From Frateuria_A sp051900425 (lineage in GTDB: Bacteria; Pseudomonadota; Gammaproteobacteria; Xanthomonadales; Rhodanobacteraceae): a stretch of 64,000 nucleotides of DNA. The notes below the pieces were generated by a model. That model was not told the DNA's origin. It did not search any database and saw nothing but the letters and a program-made list of their open reading frames with translations. Positions 9,073-17,518 of this stretch are shown here, piece after piece (the first letter of the stretch is position 1; each line of letters starts with the position of its first letter). Location: contig NZ_JBHZGK010000007.1 of the NCBI RefSeq assembly GCF_051900425.1, positions 62,001 through 126,000 on the forward strand. Direction: 5' to 3'. The translations under genes and the position numbers were made by a program.

Positions 9073-10959
9073 TCAGACCGTGCGCACGCCGTTCCTGCCG
9101 AAGCGCAGGTGCCGGCTGGCCTGCCGAGCCTCCTGCAAACGGCGCTTGTGCGCACTCAGCAGGTCGCCGCGGGTGATGATGCCCACCATGCGATGCGGCG
9201 CGTCCTTGCTCACGACGATCAGTCGCCCGACCTGCTCGGCAACCATGTGGTCGGCCGCCTCGCGCAACGAGTGATCTTCCTTGACCATGATCGGTGGCCG
9301 GGTCACCAGATCGCCCAGCGCCAGCGAATACGACCACTGCGGATCGAGCAGGCTGCGCCGGGTCAACACGCCCAGCACCTGGTTGTTCTCGTCGACCACG
9401 GGGTAGCCTTGGTGCTGCGAGTCCGGCGAACCCTCGTTCAACCAGTTGCGCACCTCGCCCAGGGTCTGGGTGGTGCGCAGGGTCACCACGCCGCGCGAGC
9501 AGGCGTCGCCGGCCGCCACCTGGTCCAGATAGTCGGCCGCGTATTCGGAAGGCACGCGCACGCCGCGCCGGGCGATCTTCTCGGTCATGATGGTATTGCG
9601 CATCATCAGGGCCGAGATCAGGTAGGCCGCGGTGCAGCCGCCCAGCAGCGGCAACAGGCCGGCTGGCTGGCCGGTGGTCTCGAATGCGAACACCACCGCG
9701 GTCAGCAGCGCGCGCGAGGCGCCGGCAAAGATCGCAGCCATGCCCACCAGCGCCGCGATGCGCGGGTCGATGCCGAACTGCGGCAGCAGCGCCGCCAGGC
9801 CCAGGCCGATCAGTGCGCCAAGCGCGCCGCCGATGGTGAACAGTGGCGCCAGCGTTCCGCCGGAGGTGCCGCTGCCCAGCGAGATCGACCAGGAAATGAA
9901 CTTCATCACGCAGAGGAAAAACAGCGTGTGCAGGGTGAACTCGCCGCTGACGATGCCCTCGATGTTGGTGTAGCCCACGCCCAGGGTCAGCGGCGCGAAA
10001 TAACCGACCACGCCCACGGCGATACCGCCCAGCGCCGGCCACCACATCCAGTGGATCGGCAGTCGCTCGAACGCATCCTCGATGCCGTAGACGATCCGCG
10101 TGACGCCCACGCTGATCAACCCCAGCACCGCCCCCACGGCCACATAGCACGCCAGTGCGACGGCACCCGGCTCGGCCAGGGCTGGCATGGCGAAGACCGG
10201 CGCCGTGCCCTGGAACGCATAACGCACCGAGGTGGCGGCCACCGTGGCGAGTGCGACCGGGATGAGCGAACGCGGGCGCAGTTCGAACAACAGCAGTTCC
10301 ACCGCCAGCACCACCGCCGCCACCGGCGAGGCGAACACCGCCGCCATGCCCGCGGCGGCACCGGCCGCCAACAGCACCTTGCGCTCGCCGCCGGTGACGC
10401 GCAGGAGCTGCCCGATGAACGAGCCGAGCGCACCGCCGGTGGCGATGATCGGGCCCTCCGCGCCGAACGGGCCGCCGGTACCGATGGCGATCGCCGAGGA
10501 CACCGGCTTGAGGAAGGTGATCCGCGGCGGGATCTTCGATTCGTTGAGGAGGACCTGCTCCATTGCCTCGGGAATGCCGTGGCCACGGATGGCGCGCGAA
10601 CCCCAGCGCGCCATCGCGCCGACGATCAGGCCACCGATCACCGGCACCACGATGACCCAGGCGCCAAGGTGATTGCCGGCCGGCGAGGAAAAGGCGGTGG
10701 ACACGCGGCCATAGAAGGCCAGGTTGGTGACCAGCCCGATCAATGAGGTCAGCACCTGCGCGATGAGAGCCGCCGCCACGCCGAGCACCACCGACACCGC
10801 AGTGATCCGCAGCACCCGCCGGTCGACCAGCGTGGAGCGTCGCGGCATGCGCGTGGCATCGAGACTGACCCCCAGCGCGGGAGAGAGGGGCAAGGCGTCC
10901 GTGCTGCCTTCCAGGCGCACGCCCGGCGGAGGTGCCGGCTTCTCGGAGGGGGAAGTCAT
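9073..10959 (-). CDS. CLC-family chloride transporter with C-terminal CBS domain pair
   Basis: This inner-membrane CLC protein has about 628 residues. The ion-pathway motifs are present: GHGIPEAME near residue 145, GPFGAEGPIIATGG near 185 (its glutamate corresponds to the gating glutamate, so H+/Cl- exchange is the likelier mode) and SGGTLAPLFTIGGALG near 400. After the last membrane helix come two CBS domains, roughly residues 480-540 and 550-605, usual nucleotide-sensing modules. I prefer the ATG at 10959. An in-frame TTG at 10975-10977 would add six residues, and no clear ribosome site decides between them. No operon partner is visible. Confidence 0.9.
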   Translation of the reverse strand: MTSPSEKPAPPPGVRLEGSTDALPLSPALGVSLDATRMPRRSTLVDRRVLRITAVSVVLGVAAALIAQVLTSLIGLVTNLAFYGRVSTAFSSPAGNHLGAWVIVVPVIGGLIVGAMARWGSRAIRGHGIPEAMEQVLLNESKIPPRITFLKPVSSAIAIGTGGPFGAEGPIIATGGALGSFIGQLLRVTGGERKVLLAAGAAAGMAAVFASPVAAVVLAVELLLFELRPRSLIPVALATVAATSVRYAFQGTAPVFAMPALAEPGAVALACYVAVGAVLGLISVGVTRIVYGIEDAFERLPIHWMWWPALGGIAVGVVGYFAPLTLGVGYTNIEGIVSGEFTLHTLFFLCVMKFISWSISLGSGTSGGTLAPLFTIGGALGALIGLGLAALLPQFGIDPRIAALVGMAAIFAGASRALLTAVVFAFETTGQPAGLLPLLGGCTAAYLISALMMRNTIMTEKIARRGVRVPSEYAADYLDQVAAGDACSRGVVTLRTTQTLGEVRNWLNEGSPDSQHQGYPVVDENNQVLGVLTRRSLLDPQWSYSLALGDLVTRPPIMVKEDHSLREAADHMVAEQVGRLIVVSKDAPHRMVGIITRGDLLSAHKRRLQEARQASRHLRFGRNGVRTV

Positions 10960-11283
10960 GGAAATACCGCGAGTCAAAACGGGGATTTTACGCTTCCCCG
11001 CCCAGGAACCGAAGGGCGGCTGCCCGTGAGGCCTTGTGCGCCGCCGCCGGTCGCCCTAGGGCCGTCGGCCAAAGCGCATGCCACCGTGGTGCAGTATCCC
11101 TCCGGCCGCGATCGGGCGGCCCTCCGCGGATGGCGCATGCGCCGGCAGCGGCGACCGCCATGCAGGCACCGGAAAACTTAACGCAACCCCCAGTTTCGAC
11201 GTTCGCCTTCGCGAAAAAATCACGATTGCAAGGTAGAGTGCGATTGCTCAACCAGTGAGCAGTCCAACAAAGGGGACATGGCT
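10960..11283. other. Divergent intergenic region, no gene seen
   Basis: These 324 bp lie between the CLC gene and the small secreted protein, which diverge. The first 200 bp are GC-rich without a credible ORF. The last 90 bp are AT-richer (AACTTAACGC, GCGAAAAAATCACGATTG) and should hold the promoter of the secreted protein; TAGAGT at 11234-11239 is a possible -10 box. An AAAGGGG ribosome site is at 11269-11275. Confidence 0.4.
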
Positions 11284-11766
11284 ATGATCAAATTCCTGCC
11301 GCGCCGCGCACTCCTCGCCGGCCTGGTCGTCATGGGCTTTTCGGCTTCTGCCGTGGCGGCGACGAGCACGGGCCTGGGTCAAGCCTGGCCGAATGCACAG
11401 GACGTGAGCGCAAGCACGCATTGGCATGTGTACACGTTTGCCAACAATGGCGTGCAGTACTTCCAGGTGAACGACCTCTACGGCAACGTTCGGGTGGCCT
11501 TCGCCAGCATCAATGGGCAGTTTCTGGTGTTGCCCATGGGCCGGGATGCCCAGCGCCTCTCGACCCCGCAGCAGACCGCCTCGACCAGCAGCACGGCCGT
11601 GCCGTTGACCTCGTACGCCGAAACGGTCTACCAGGGCAGCGACCTCCAGGTGCAGGCGGTACCCATGAGCGATGGCACCACCACGTTCACCGCAGCTCCG
11701 ACCACGTCCAGCGCGACGGTTGCGCCGTGCAACGACCCGGTGGAGTGCAGCAGCCATTCGCCGTGA
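11284..11766 (+). CDS. Small secreted protein of unknown function
   Basis: I do not recognise this 160-residue protein. It has a clear signal peptide (FLPRRALLAGLVVMGFSASA, cleavage likely after AVAA) and a short mature region with STHWHVYTFANNGVQYFQVND and YGNVRVAFASINGQFLVLPMG. A Ser/Thr-rich tail with two cysteines (APCNDPVECSS) follows. Two ATGs are possible, at 11278 and 11284. I chose 11284 because the AAAGGGG ribosome site then has a normal 8-base spacing. A strong terminator follows, so it is a single-gene unit and may be well expressed. Confidence 0.7.
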   Translation: MIKFLPRRALLAGLVVMGFSASAVAATSTGLGQAWPNAQDVSASTHWHVYTFANNGVQYFQVNDLYGNVRVAFASINGQFLVLPMGRDAQRLSTPQQTASTSSTAVPLTSYAETVYQGSDLQVQAVPMSDGTTTFTAAPTTSSATVAPCNDPVECSSHSP

Positions 11767-11787
11767 GCCCGCGGGCGACCGGAAGTG

Positions 11788-11817
11788 AAAAAACCGCCCC
11801 ATGGGCGGTTTTTTTTC
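11788..11817 (+). terminator. Strong intrinsic terminator, probably bidirectional
   Basis: AAAACCGCCC-CAT-GGGCGGTTTT followed by further Ts forms a 10-bp hairpin with A/T runs on both sides. It can therefore end both the secreted-protein gene and the convergent MASE1 gene. Confidence 0.9.
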
Positions 11818-11854
11818 GGGGATGGCCGGGAGGAAACGCTTTCGGGGGCCAGGA

Positions 11855-13432
11855 TCAGGCGAGCTCGGGATCGAACAGCATCAGGCTGATCCGGTTGCCG
11901 GTGCCATGGGCGCGCACGTGCACCTTGCCTTCGAAAATGCCGGCGCGGTCCTTGAGCGCACCCAGTCCCATGCCACTCCCACCGAGCGCCGACTGGATGT
12001 CGTCCCAGCGCACGCGCGCCAAACGCTCGTAGTCCACGTCGCTGTCGACGCACAGCACCGCCCAGCGCCGGCCACCGGCGTGGCCACCGCGCAACCGCAC
12101 GCGCACCTTGCTGATGTTGCGCTTGGCACAGGCAAGCGCAATGGCCTCGGACGCCAACCGGTACAGGGCCATATGGACACTGGTGGACAGCTGTTCGACG
12201 TCGCCCTGGATGTCGCACCAGTAGACGATGCCGCCTTCGTCCAGCGCGCGCGGGATCGAACCTTCCCGCAGGGCGGCCGGCAAGCCGCGGTCGCGCCAGG
12301 AGAGCGGGTACAGCGAATCGGCCAGGCGATAGATCTGGTGCTGCGCAACCGCGGCCTGGCGGTAGTAGGTGCGCTCGTCGGTCCCCGGCAGCAGGCAGCG
12401 CAGCCGGCCGAGCAACTGGGTGTAGGAGGCCTGGATCGCCCCGCTCATCTGCTCCAGCGCATAGGACGTCTGCCGCAGCTGCAGTTCGCCCAGGTAGACG
12501 TTCCGCTGCGCCATCGCCAGGGCCAGGCGCGAGTCCATGCGCTCCTGCTTCTCGCGCTGGTGCAGTACCGCGATCCGCGCGCCGAGCATCAGCATGGTGG
12601 TGATGGTGAAGGCAATGAAGGCCTGGGCCTGGACGGTTTCGTGGTCGCGCACGACCGGCATCGTCAGGATGACGGCCACGCTTGCCGCGGTACCGCCGAT
12701 CGCAGCCCCGCGCCAGCCATGGCGCAGCGACAGCCAGGCGACCGGCAGGAACATCGCCATGCGGGCGGCCTGGCTCGCATCCCCGGCGACGCCCGAGGCC
12801 AGCCAGACCAGCAGCGCCAGCGCCGGCAGCAGCAGCGAAACGGTTTCGAGAACCAGCCGGCTTTCGGAAAGGCCCGCCAGGATCTGGCGGAACGGCCGGC
12901 TCATGAGTTCCTCGCGCACCGCCAACGCCAGCGGGACGATGGTGAGGATACCGATATACGACCCCAGGAAATACCAGCCGGCAGCCGTACGGAAGTCGTA
13001 CTGCGGCTTGGTCGTCGCCACCAGCAGGGCGGTGGTGTCGGCGAGCGTCCAGACGACCGAGACCAGCAGCGAACAGAGCAGCAGGACGTTGATGCTGGTG
13101 ATCGAGCGTGACGGGAACAGCCGCCGCTGTTCCCTGCAGAAGCGGACGATCGGCATGGCCAGGCCGATGGGCGGCACCAGCATGACGGCCGACCACATCC
13201 ACCCGTACTGGTCAAGGCAACTGAAGCTGATGTAGCCCAGCGGCAGCAACTCGCCGACCAGCAGCGCCGGCCAGTAGCGATAGGGCATCAGCATGAGCGC
13301 GCACAGGCGCACGCCCGCGAACAGCACCCAGTGGGAGAACGAGATCTCGCGGAGCAGGAGGTAGCTCACTGCGTAGCCGGCCGCGACCGCCAGCTGTCGA
13401 AGCCAGATGTTGTCCCAGGTCCTTGTCAGCAT
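11855..13432 (-). CDS. MASE1-domain membrane sensor with a degenerate histidine-kinase-like C-terminus
   Basis: The 525-residue protein has an N-terminal MASE1-type sensor of about 8 membrane helices (residues 1-300: WLRQLAVAAGYAVSYLLLRE, then GWYFLGSYIGILTIVPLALA) and a short coiled coil. The C-terminus resembles the NarX-type ATPase, with GSGMGLGALKDRAGIFEGKV near 490 as the G-box. The helix that should hold the phospho-accepting histidine reads SYALEQMSGAIQASYTQLLG and contains no histidine. The N-box reads LYRLASEAIALACAKRN instead of the usual E..N...H. It is therefore probably not an active autokinase. No response regulator lies beside it. The start is ATG at 13432; an upstream in-frame extension lacks support. 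Confidence 0.75.
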   Translation of the reverse strand: MLTRTWDNIWLRQLAVAAGYAVSYLLLREISFSHWVLFAGVRLCALMLMPYRYWPALLVGELLPLGYISFSCLDQYGWMWSAVMLVPPIGLAMPIVRFCREQRRLFPSRSITSINVLLLCSLLVSVVWTLADTTALLVATTKPQYDFRTAAGWYFLGSYIGILTIVPLALAVREELMSRPFRQILAGLSESRLVLETVSLLLPALALLVWLASGVAGDASQAARMAMFLPVAWLSLRHGWRGAAIGGTAASVAVILTMPVVRDHETVQAQAFIAFTITTMLMLGARIAVLHQREKQERMDSRLALAMAQRNVYLGELQLRQTSYALEQMSGAIQASYTQLLGRLRCLLPGTDERTYYRQAAVAQHQIYRLADSLYPLSWRDRGLPAALREGSIPRALDEGGIVYWCDIQGDVEQLSTSVHMALYRLASEAIALACAKRNISKVRVRLRGGHAGGRRWAVLCVDSDVDYERLARVRWDDIQSALGGSGMGLGALKDRAGIFEGKVHVRAHGTGNRISLMLFDPELA

Positions 13433-13710
13433 CGTCCTACCCCCTTGGCATGGATGGCCTGAATCGCCCCAATTCCGCGACCGGTCCACGTCGGCATGTT
13501 ATTCCGCCTATACAACAATTTACTGCGTGAAAAACCAGTGAAACCAACAACCTATCGAGTCCCTGCCGACGACGCTCATCGTAGCGCAAGCCGGCCCGGT
13601 ACAACGTCTGGCGGCGAGGTCCCGGTGTGCCCTGCGTCGCAGGATCGGCATCCAGCGCCCACCGCCGCCATCGAACATGCCGGCTTTCCGTCGCCCATCC
13701 CCATACATGC

Positions 13711-13745
13711 AAAAAAGAGGCCCGCCAATGGCGGGCCTCTTTCGT
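13711..13745 (-). terminator. Terminator downstream of tRNA-Gln
   Basis: On the minus strand the sequence reads GAGGCCCGCC-ATT-GGCGGGCCTC followed by six Ts: a 10-bp GC-rich stem with a U-tail, a few bases after the tRNA 3' end. The opposite side is AAAG-rich only weakly, so the minus orientation is favoured. Confidence 0.88.
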
Positions 13746-13746
13746 T

Positions 13747-13820
13747 TGGCTGGGAGACTAGGATTCGAACCTAGATAAACGGAGTCAGAGTCCGTTGTCC
13801 TACCGTTAGACGATCTCCCA
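13747..13820 (-). tRNA. tRNA-Gln (anticodon CTG)
   Basis: On the minus strand a 74-nt cloverleaf can be drawn. The acceptor stem is TGGGAGA/TCTCCCA, discriminator G, with CCA encoded at 13749-13747. The D-arm contains CTAACGGTAGGAC, the anticodon stem is CGGA/TCCG around loop CTCTGAC giving CTG, and the T-arm is CTAGGTTCGAATCCTAG. It reads CAG codons. It lies between rpsI and a terminator on the same strand. Confidence 0.96.
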
Positions 13821-13874
13821 AAACCCTTCGGAACGATGCGCTCTGACCGGATGCATCGCCCCTCGAAGCGGATG

Positions 13875-14267
13875 TTAGCGCTTCGAGAACTGGGTGGCGC
13901 GACGAGCCTTGTGCAGACCGACCTTCTTGCGCTCGACCTCGCGGGCGTCGCGGGTCACGAAGCCGGCCTTGCGCAGCGGCGACTTCAGGGTTTCGTCGTA
14001 CTCGATCAGCGCGCGGGCGATGCCCAGGCGGATCGCACCAGCCTGGCCGGTGATGCCGCCGCCGGCGACGGTGACCTTGATGTCGAACTTGTCGGCGCTC
14101 TGGGTCAGCTCGAGCGGCTGGCGCACGATCATGCGCGAGGTCTCGCGACCGAAGAACTGGTCGAGCGGCTTGCCGTTGACTTCGATGGCGCCGTTGCCCT
14201 TGCGCAGGAACACGCGGGCGGCGGAGGTCTTGCGGCGGCCGGTGCCGTAATTCTGCTGGATAGCCAT
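13875..14267 (-). CDS. rpsI: 30S ribosomal protein S9
   Basis: The 130-residue protein has the S9 signatures YGTGRRKTSAARVF at the N-terminus, GGITGQAGAIRLGIARAL in the middle and the C-terminal tail KKVGLHKARRATQFSKR. The last Lys-Arg reaches the P-site tRNA in the ribosome. It is co-transcribed after rplM with an eight-base gap, the universal L13-S9 arrangement. Confidence 0.98.
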   Translation of the reverse strand: MAIQQNYGTGRRKTSAARVFLRKGNGAIEVNGKPLDQFFGRETSRMIVRQPLELTQSADKFDIKVTVAGGGITGQAGAIRLGIARALIEYDETLKSPLRKAGFVTRDAREVERKKVGLHKARRATQFSKR

Positions 14268-14275
14268 GGGTTTCC

Positions 14276-14704
14276 TTAGATCTCCAGCGCCTGCGGCTGC
14301 TGGGCGGTATGCGGATGTTCGGCGCCGCCGTACACCTTGAGCTTGCGATACATCGCGCGGCCCAGCGGGTTCTTCGGCAGCATGCCCTTGACGGCGATCT
14401 CGATCACCCGCTCCGGATGCGTGGCCAGCATGTCCTTCAGACTCATGGTCTTGAGGTTGCCGACGTAGCCGGTGAAACGGTGGTACATCTTGTCGTCCAG
14501 CTTGGCGCCGGTAACCGCGACCTTGTCGGCGTTGACCACGACGATGTAGTCGCCGGTATCGACGTGCGGGGTGAATTCCGGCTTGTGCTTGCCGCGCAGG
14601 CGGCGGGCGATCTCGGTGGACAGACGGCCGAGCGTCTTGCCCGTCGCATCGACCACGTACCAGTCGCGCTTGACGCTTTCCGGCTTGGCGCTGAACGTTT
14701 TCAT
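14276..14704 (-). CDS. rplM: 50S ribosomal protein L13
   Basis: The 142-residue protein matches L13 throughout: WYVVDATGKTLGRLSTEIA, the RGKHKPEFTPHVDTGDYIVVVNADKVAVTG core, KMYHRFTGYVGNLK and GMLPKNPLGRAMYRKLKVY. It is the first gene of the rplM-rpsI operon. A good sigma-70 promoter lies about 60-90 bp upstream. Confidence 0.98.
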   Translation of the reverse strand: MKTFSAKPESVKRDWYVVDATGKTLGRLSTEIARRLRGKHKPEFTPHVDTGDYIVVVNADKVAVTGAKLDDKMYHRFTGYVGNLKTMSLKDMLATHPERVIEIAVKGMLPKNPLGRAMYRKLKVYGGAEHPHTAQQPQALEI

Positions 14705-14767
14705 CTCAAGAATACCTGTCTGCCGCCACGGGGGCGGTTAGCGGAATCGGTGGAACAAAGGCGCGAG

Positions 14768-14797
14768 ATGATAGCGGAGCCATCATCGATCACGCAA
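14768..14797 (-). promoter_or_regulatory. Sigma-70 promoter of rplM-rpsI
   Basis: On the minus strand TTGCGT (14797-14792) and TATCAT (14773-14768) are separated by 18 bases. Transcription would start near 14761, leaving a leader of about 57 nt before rplM. The match to TTGACA/TATAAT is 4 of 6 and 4 of 6. Confidence 0.5.
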
Positions 14798-14835
14798 GCC
14801 TGCCGGTCGGCCGACTGTGAGCTGCCAATGATAGC

Positions 14836-16032
14836 ATGCCGACCATGCCCGAGAACAAGTCCGAGCGCATCCCCGCGCTGGCCGACCAGTGTGTGCAGTG
14901 CGGCCTGTGTCTGCCGGCGTGCCCGACCTATGCGCTGGATGGTAACGAAGCGGAATCGCCGCGCGGGCGCATCGCCATCGCCGCGGCCTTGGCCAAGGGG
15001 CTGGCGCCGGTGTCGGACGGGCTGCGCGAGCCTCTCGACCACTGTCTTGGCTGCCTGAACTGCGAACGGGTATGCCCCGCCCAGGTGCGCTTCGGCGAGC
15101 TGCTGGTGGAAACGCGCGCCATGCTCGGGCCTGCACCAGGGCGACCACGCGTACTGCTCGCGGTGGCAAAGCGGCCCGCCTTGCTGCGATGGACCAAGTT
15201 GCCCGGCCTGCGTCGCTGGTGTGAGCGCCTCGCACACGGGCTGCCGGAACGCTCCCGCTGGCGTGCGGCGCTGGCCCTGGCCGCCCTGAAGCCGTCCACG
15301 CAGCCTCAGCCCATGGCCGGACGAGCACGGCACGCATCGGCGCTGCCCAGGGTGGCGCTTTTCCCCGGATGCGTCGGCAGTGTGGACGACGCGCCGGCGC
15401 AACAGGCGGCGGTCACCCTGCTCGAGGCTGCCGGTCATCCGGTGACACGCCTGCCAGCCTTCTGCTGCGGCGCGCTCGACGCCCACGGCGGTGACACGCA
15501 GGCGGCCGCGCGCGCGGCGCGGCGCGTACGGGAAAGCTGGCGAACCAGTGGCGCTTCGATCCTGGTGACGGTCACACCCGGTTGCCTCGGTCAACTGCGC
15601 AGCGCCCTGCCCGGCGTGGCAGTAGAAGATCCCTACGCCTTGCTCGCGGCCCGGGCCGATCAGCTGCACTTCCGGCCGGTCCCGCAACGCGTGGCGCTGC
15701 ATGTGCCGTGCACGCAACAGAATGTGGCGCGCAGCGCCGAGGCCTTGCAGAAGCTGCTCGCGCGCGTGCCGGAGCTGGAGGTAATGCCGCTCCCGGCGCG
15801 TTGCTGCGGTGCCGCTGGCAGCCACATGCTCGAGTTCCCCGACCGCGCAGCGGGCTTGCGCGCCCCCACGCTCGAGGCCATCGGCGCGCTGGCGCCGAAG
15901 GCGCTGCTGTCGTCCAATATCGGTTGCCGGTTGCACCTGGCCGCGGGCCTGGTCGAGCAGGCCATGGCTGTGCCGACCCTGCATCCGCTGGTGCTGCTGG
16001 CGCGGCAACTTCTCCCGGGACATCCGTCATGA
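14836..16032 (+). CDS. GlcF-like iron-sulfur oxidoreductase subunit
   Basis: The 398-residue protein has two 4Fe-4S ferredoxin motifs in the first 80 residues (CVQCGLCLPACP and CLGCLNCERVCP). Two CCG domains follow, which bind a further cluster or quinone head in heterodisulfide-reductase relatives (FPGCVG...FCCGALDAHGGD near 175-215 and HVPCTQQN...RCCGAAGSHML near 290-330). This is the architecture of glycolate oxidase subunit GlcF. No GlcD/GlcE-type flavoprotein is nearby, so the partner is unknown. The stop overlaps the coq7 start (ATGA), which suggests a link to the quinone pool. An ATG at 14845 is an alternative start. Confidence 0.8.
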   Translation: MPTMPENKSERIPALADQCVQCGLCLPACPTYALDGNEAESPRGRIAIAAALAKGLAPVSDGLREPLDHCLGCLNCERVCPAQVRFGELLVETRAMLGPAPGRPRVLLAVAKRPALLRWTKLPGLRRWCERLAHGLPERSRWRAALALAALKPSTQPQPMAGRARHASALPRVALFPGCVGSVDDAPAQQAAVTLLEAAGHPVTRLPAFCCGALDAHGGDTQAAARAARRVRESWRTSGASILVTVTPGCLGQLRSALPGVAVEDPYALLAARADQLHFRPVPQRVALHVPCTQQNVARSAEALQKLLARVPELEVMPLPARCCGAAGSHMLEFPDRAAGLRAPTLEAIGALAPKALLSSNIGCRLHLAAGLVEQAMAVPTLHPLVLLARQLLPGHPS

Positions 16033-16670
16033 ACATTCGCACGCTCTCCCCGCTCGACCGCCTGCTGGCAGGCATCGAGCGCGCCCTGGAAACCGTCGCC
16101 GGTGCGCCGGAAGCCGCGCGCCCCTCGCCCGCGGCACCGCTGGAGGATGCAACGCTGGACGAGGCCGAGCGCCGCCACGCCGCCGGCCTGATGCGCATCA
16201 ACCACACCGGCGAGGTTTGTGCGCAGGCGCTGTACGACGGCCAGGCCGCGCTCGCGCGCGACGAGGAGACGCGCCAGCACCTCCAGCACGCCGCCGACGA
16301 GGAAACCGACCACCTCGCCTGGTGCGCACAGCGCCTGCGCGAACTGGAAAGCCGGCCGAGCCTGCTCAACCCGTTGTGGTACGCCGGCAGCTACGCGATC
16401 GGCGCAGCCGCTGCACTGGTCGGCGACAGGGTCAGCCTGGGCTTCGTGGTGGAAACCGAACGCCAGGTGGAAGCCCACCTGGAAGACCACCTGCAACGCC
16501 TGCCGCCACGGGACGAACGCTCCCGCGCGGTGCTCGCACAGATGCAGGCCGACGAAGTGCGCCATGCTGACAACGCCCGTGCACGGGGCGGCATAGACCT
16601 GCCCTTCCCGATCCCCGGGCTGATGCACCTGAGCTCGCTGGTGATGAAGAGCGTCGCCTACCGCATCTGA
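16029..16670 (+). CDS. coq7: 2-polyprenyl-3-methyl-6-methoxy-1,4-benzoquinone monooxygenase (Coq7)
   Basis: Coq7 is the di-iron hydroxylase of the penultimate ubiquinone step. The 213-residue protein has the repeated E...EXXH ligand pattern of the carboxylate-bridged centre: RINHTGEVCAQALYDGQAA, ADEETDHLAWCAQRL, GFVVETERQVEAHLEDHL and QADEVRHADNA. The ATG at 16029 lies within the last four bases of the Fe-S gene. The C-terminal LMHLSSLVMKSVAYRI is the typical membrane-associated end. This family form replaces or accompanies UbiF in many bacteria. Confidence 0.95.
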   Translation: MNIRTLSPLDRLLAGIERALETVAGAPEAARPSPAAPLEDATLDEAERRHAAGLMRINHTGEVCAQALYDGQAALARDEETRQHLQHAADEETDHLAWCAQRLRELESRPSLLNPLWYAGSYAIGAAAALVGDRVSLGFVVETERQVEAHLEDHLQRLPPRDERSRAVLAQMQADEVRHADNARARGGIDLPFPIPGLMHLSSLVMKSVAYRI

Positions 16671-16764
16671 CTGTGGCACCTGCTTTGCTGGAGTGCCTCA
16701 GGGCGATGCGCTTTCATCGGCACGGTAGCGGGAGCTCGTCCGCAGGCGGCTCCTGCAGCCAGCG

Positions 16765-17454
16765 TCACCGGCAGTAGCCCCAGCCACCAGCCTCCACGTG
16801 GAAGTGGCTGCGGTGCTCGCGGTTATAGTCCGGTCCCAGCACCAGGCCGGCCACCTCGCAGGCGCGGTTGTGCACGCGACGCAGGAAAGCCCCGGCCTTG
16901 CCCTGCGCATGCCAGTCGCCGGCGATATCGAGCCGATGGCCGTCGGCCAGCTCAAAGCCGGCCAGGTCGATCGCCGCGGCCCGCGCGTGGCGGCTGAGCG
17001 GCGCGTCGGCGCGGCCGTAGATGTTGCGGCAGGCGTAGCTGCCGACGTGGTCGACCTGGCGCACCGTGGTGCCGTAGAGCTGCCCCGCGGCGGGCTGCAG
17101 CACCTGGCGATCGAGCAGCACCAGCGTTGCCGCCAGCGGGCAGGTGACGATCGCCGGTGGCGCGAGGGCCGCCACGCCGGTACCGCGGAGGCGGACTGCG
17201 TCGATCCAGCCGCACCCGCGCGGGGCATGGCGGTCGGGCATCGGCGTGAAGCGCGCGCCCGCCTGCGCCAGCGCCGCCTTGCACGCGCGTGGCTCGTGCG
17301 CCAGCCGGTCCAGCTTGTAGCGGAAGAACAGCTCCGGCGGCGCACGCAGGTCCAGCGGCGCCCACGGGTTGTAGCGGTCCGGCGGACGCCAGCCACGCGA
17401 CCACACCAGCGCCAGCAGGGCGAGCAGCAGCAGGAACAGCAGGAGGGCGCGCAT
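16765..17454 (-). CDS. Extensin-like C-terminal domain protein
   Basis: A 229-residue protein with one N-terminal membrane anchor (MRALLLFLLLLALLALVW) and an extensin-like domain of bacterial type. Visible features are the conserved cysteines, CGWIDAVRL, TCPLAATLVLLDRQVLQPAA near residue 105, YACRNIYG, SRHARAAAIDLAGFEL with its conserved H..A.A.D (a pattern shared with M15-type metallopeptidases) and the C-terminal HRSHFHVE. This suggests a zinc-dependent periplasmic enzyme acting on the cell envelope, but the function is not established for the family. It is transcribed convergently with coq7. Confidence 0.8.
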   Translation of the reverse strand: MRALLLFLLLLALLALVWSRGWRPPDRYNPWAPLDLRAPPELFFRYKLDRLAHEPRACKAALAQAGARFTPMPDRHAPRGCGWIDAVRLRGTGVAALAPPAIVTCPLAATLVLLDRQVLQPAAGQLYGTTVRQVDHVGSYACRNIYGRADAPLSRHARAAAIDLAGFELADGHRLDIAGDWHAQGKAGAFLRRVHNRACEVAGLVLGPDYNREHRSHFHVEAGGWGYCR

Positions 17455-17489
17455 GCGGCCAGCCTAGGCACCGCGCTGTGCGCGCAACG

Positions 17490-17513
17490 AAAAACCCCGC
17501 CTCGCGGCGGGGT
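17490..17513 (-). terminator. Terminator of speD
   Basis: On the minus strand ACCCCGC-CGCGAG-GCGGGGT is followed by TTTTC: a seven-base stem with a short U-run, starting just after the speD stop. Confidence 0.7.
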
Positions 17514-17518
17514 CTTCG

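Noticed and set aside
13496..13774. A possible 92-residue gene between the MASE1 gene and tRNA-Gln
   Set aside because: It runs across the terminator and into the tRNA, has no ribosome site and no coherent composition.
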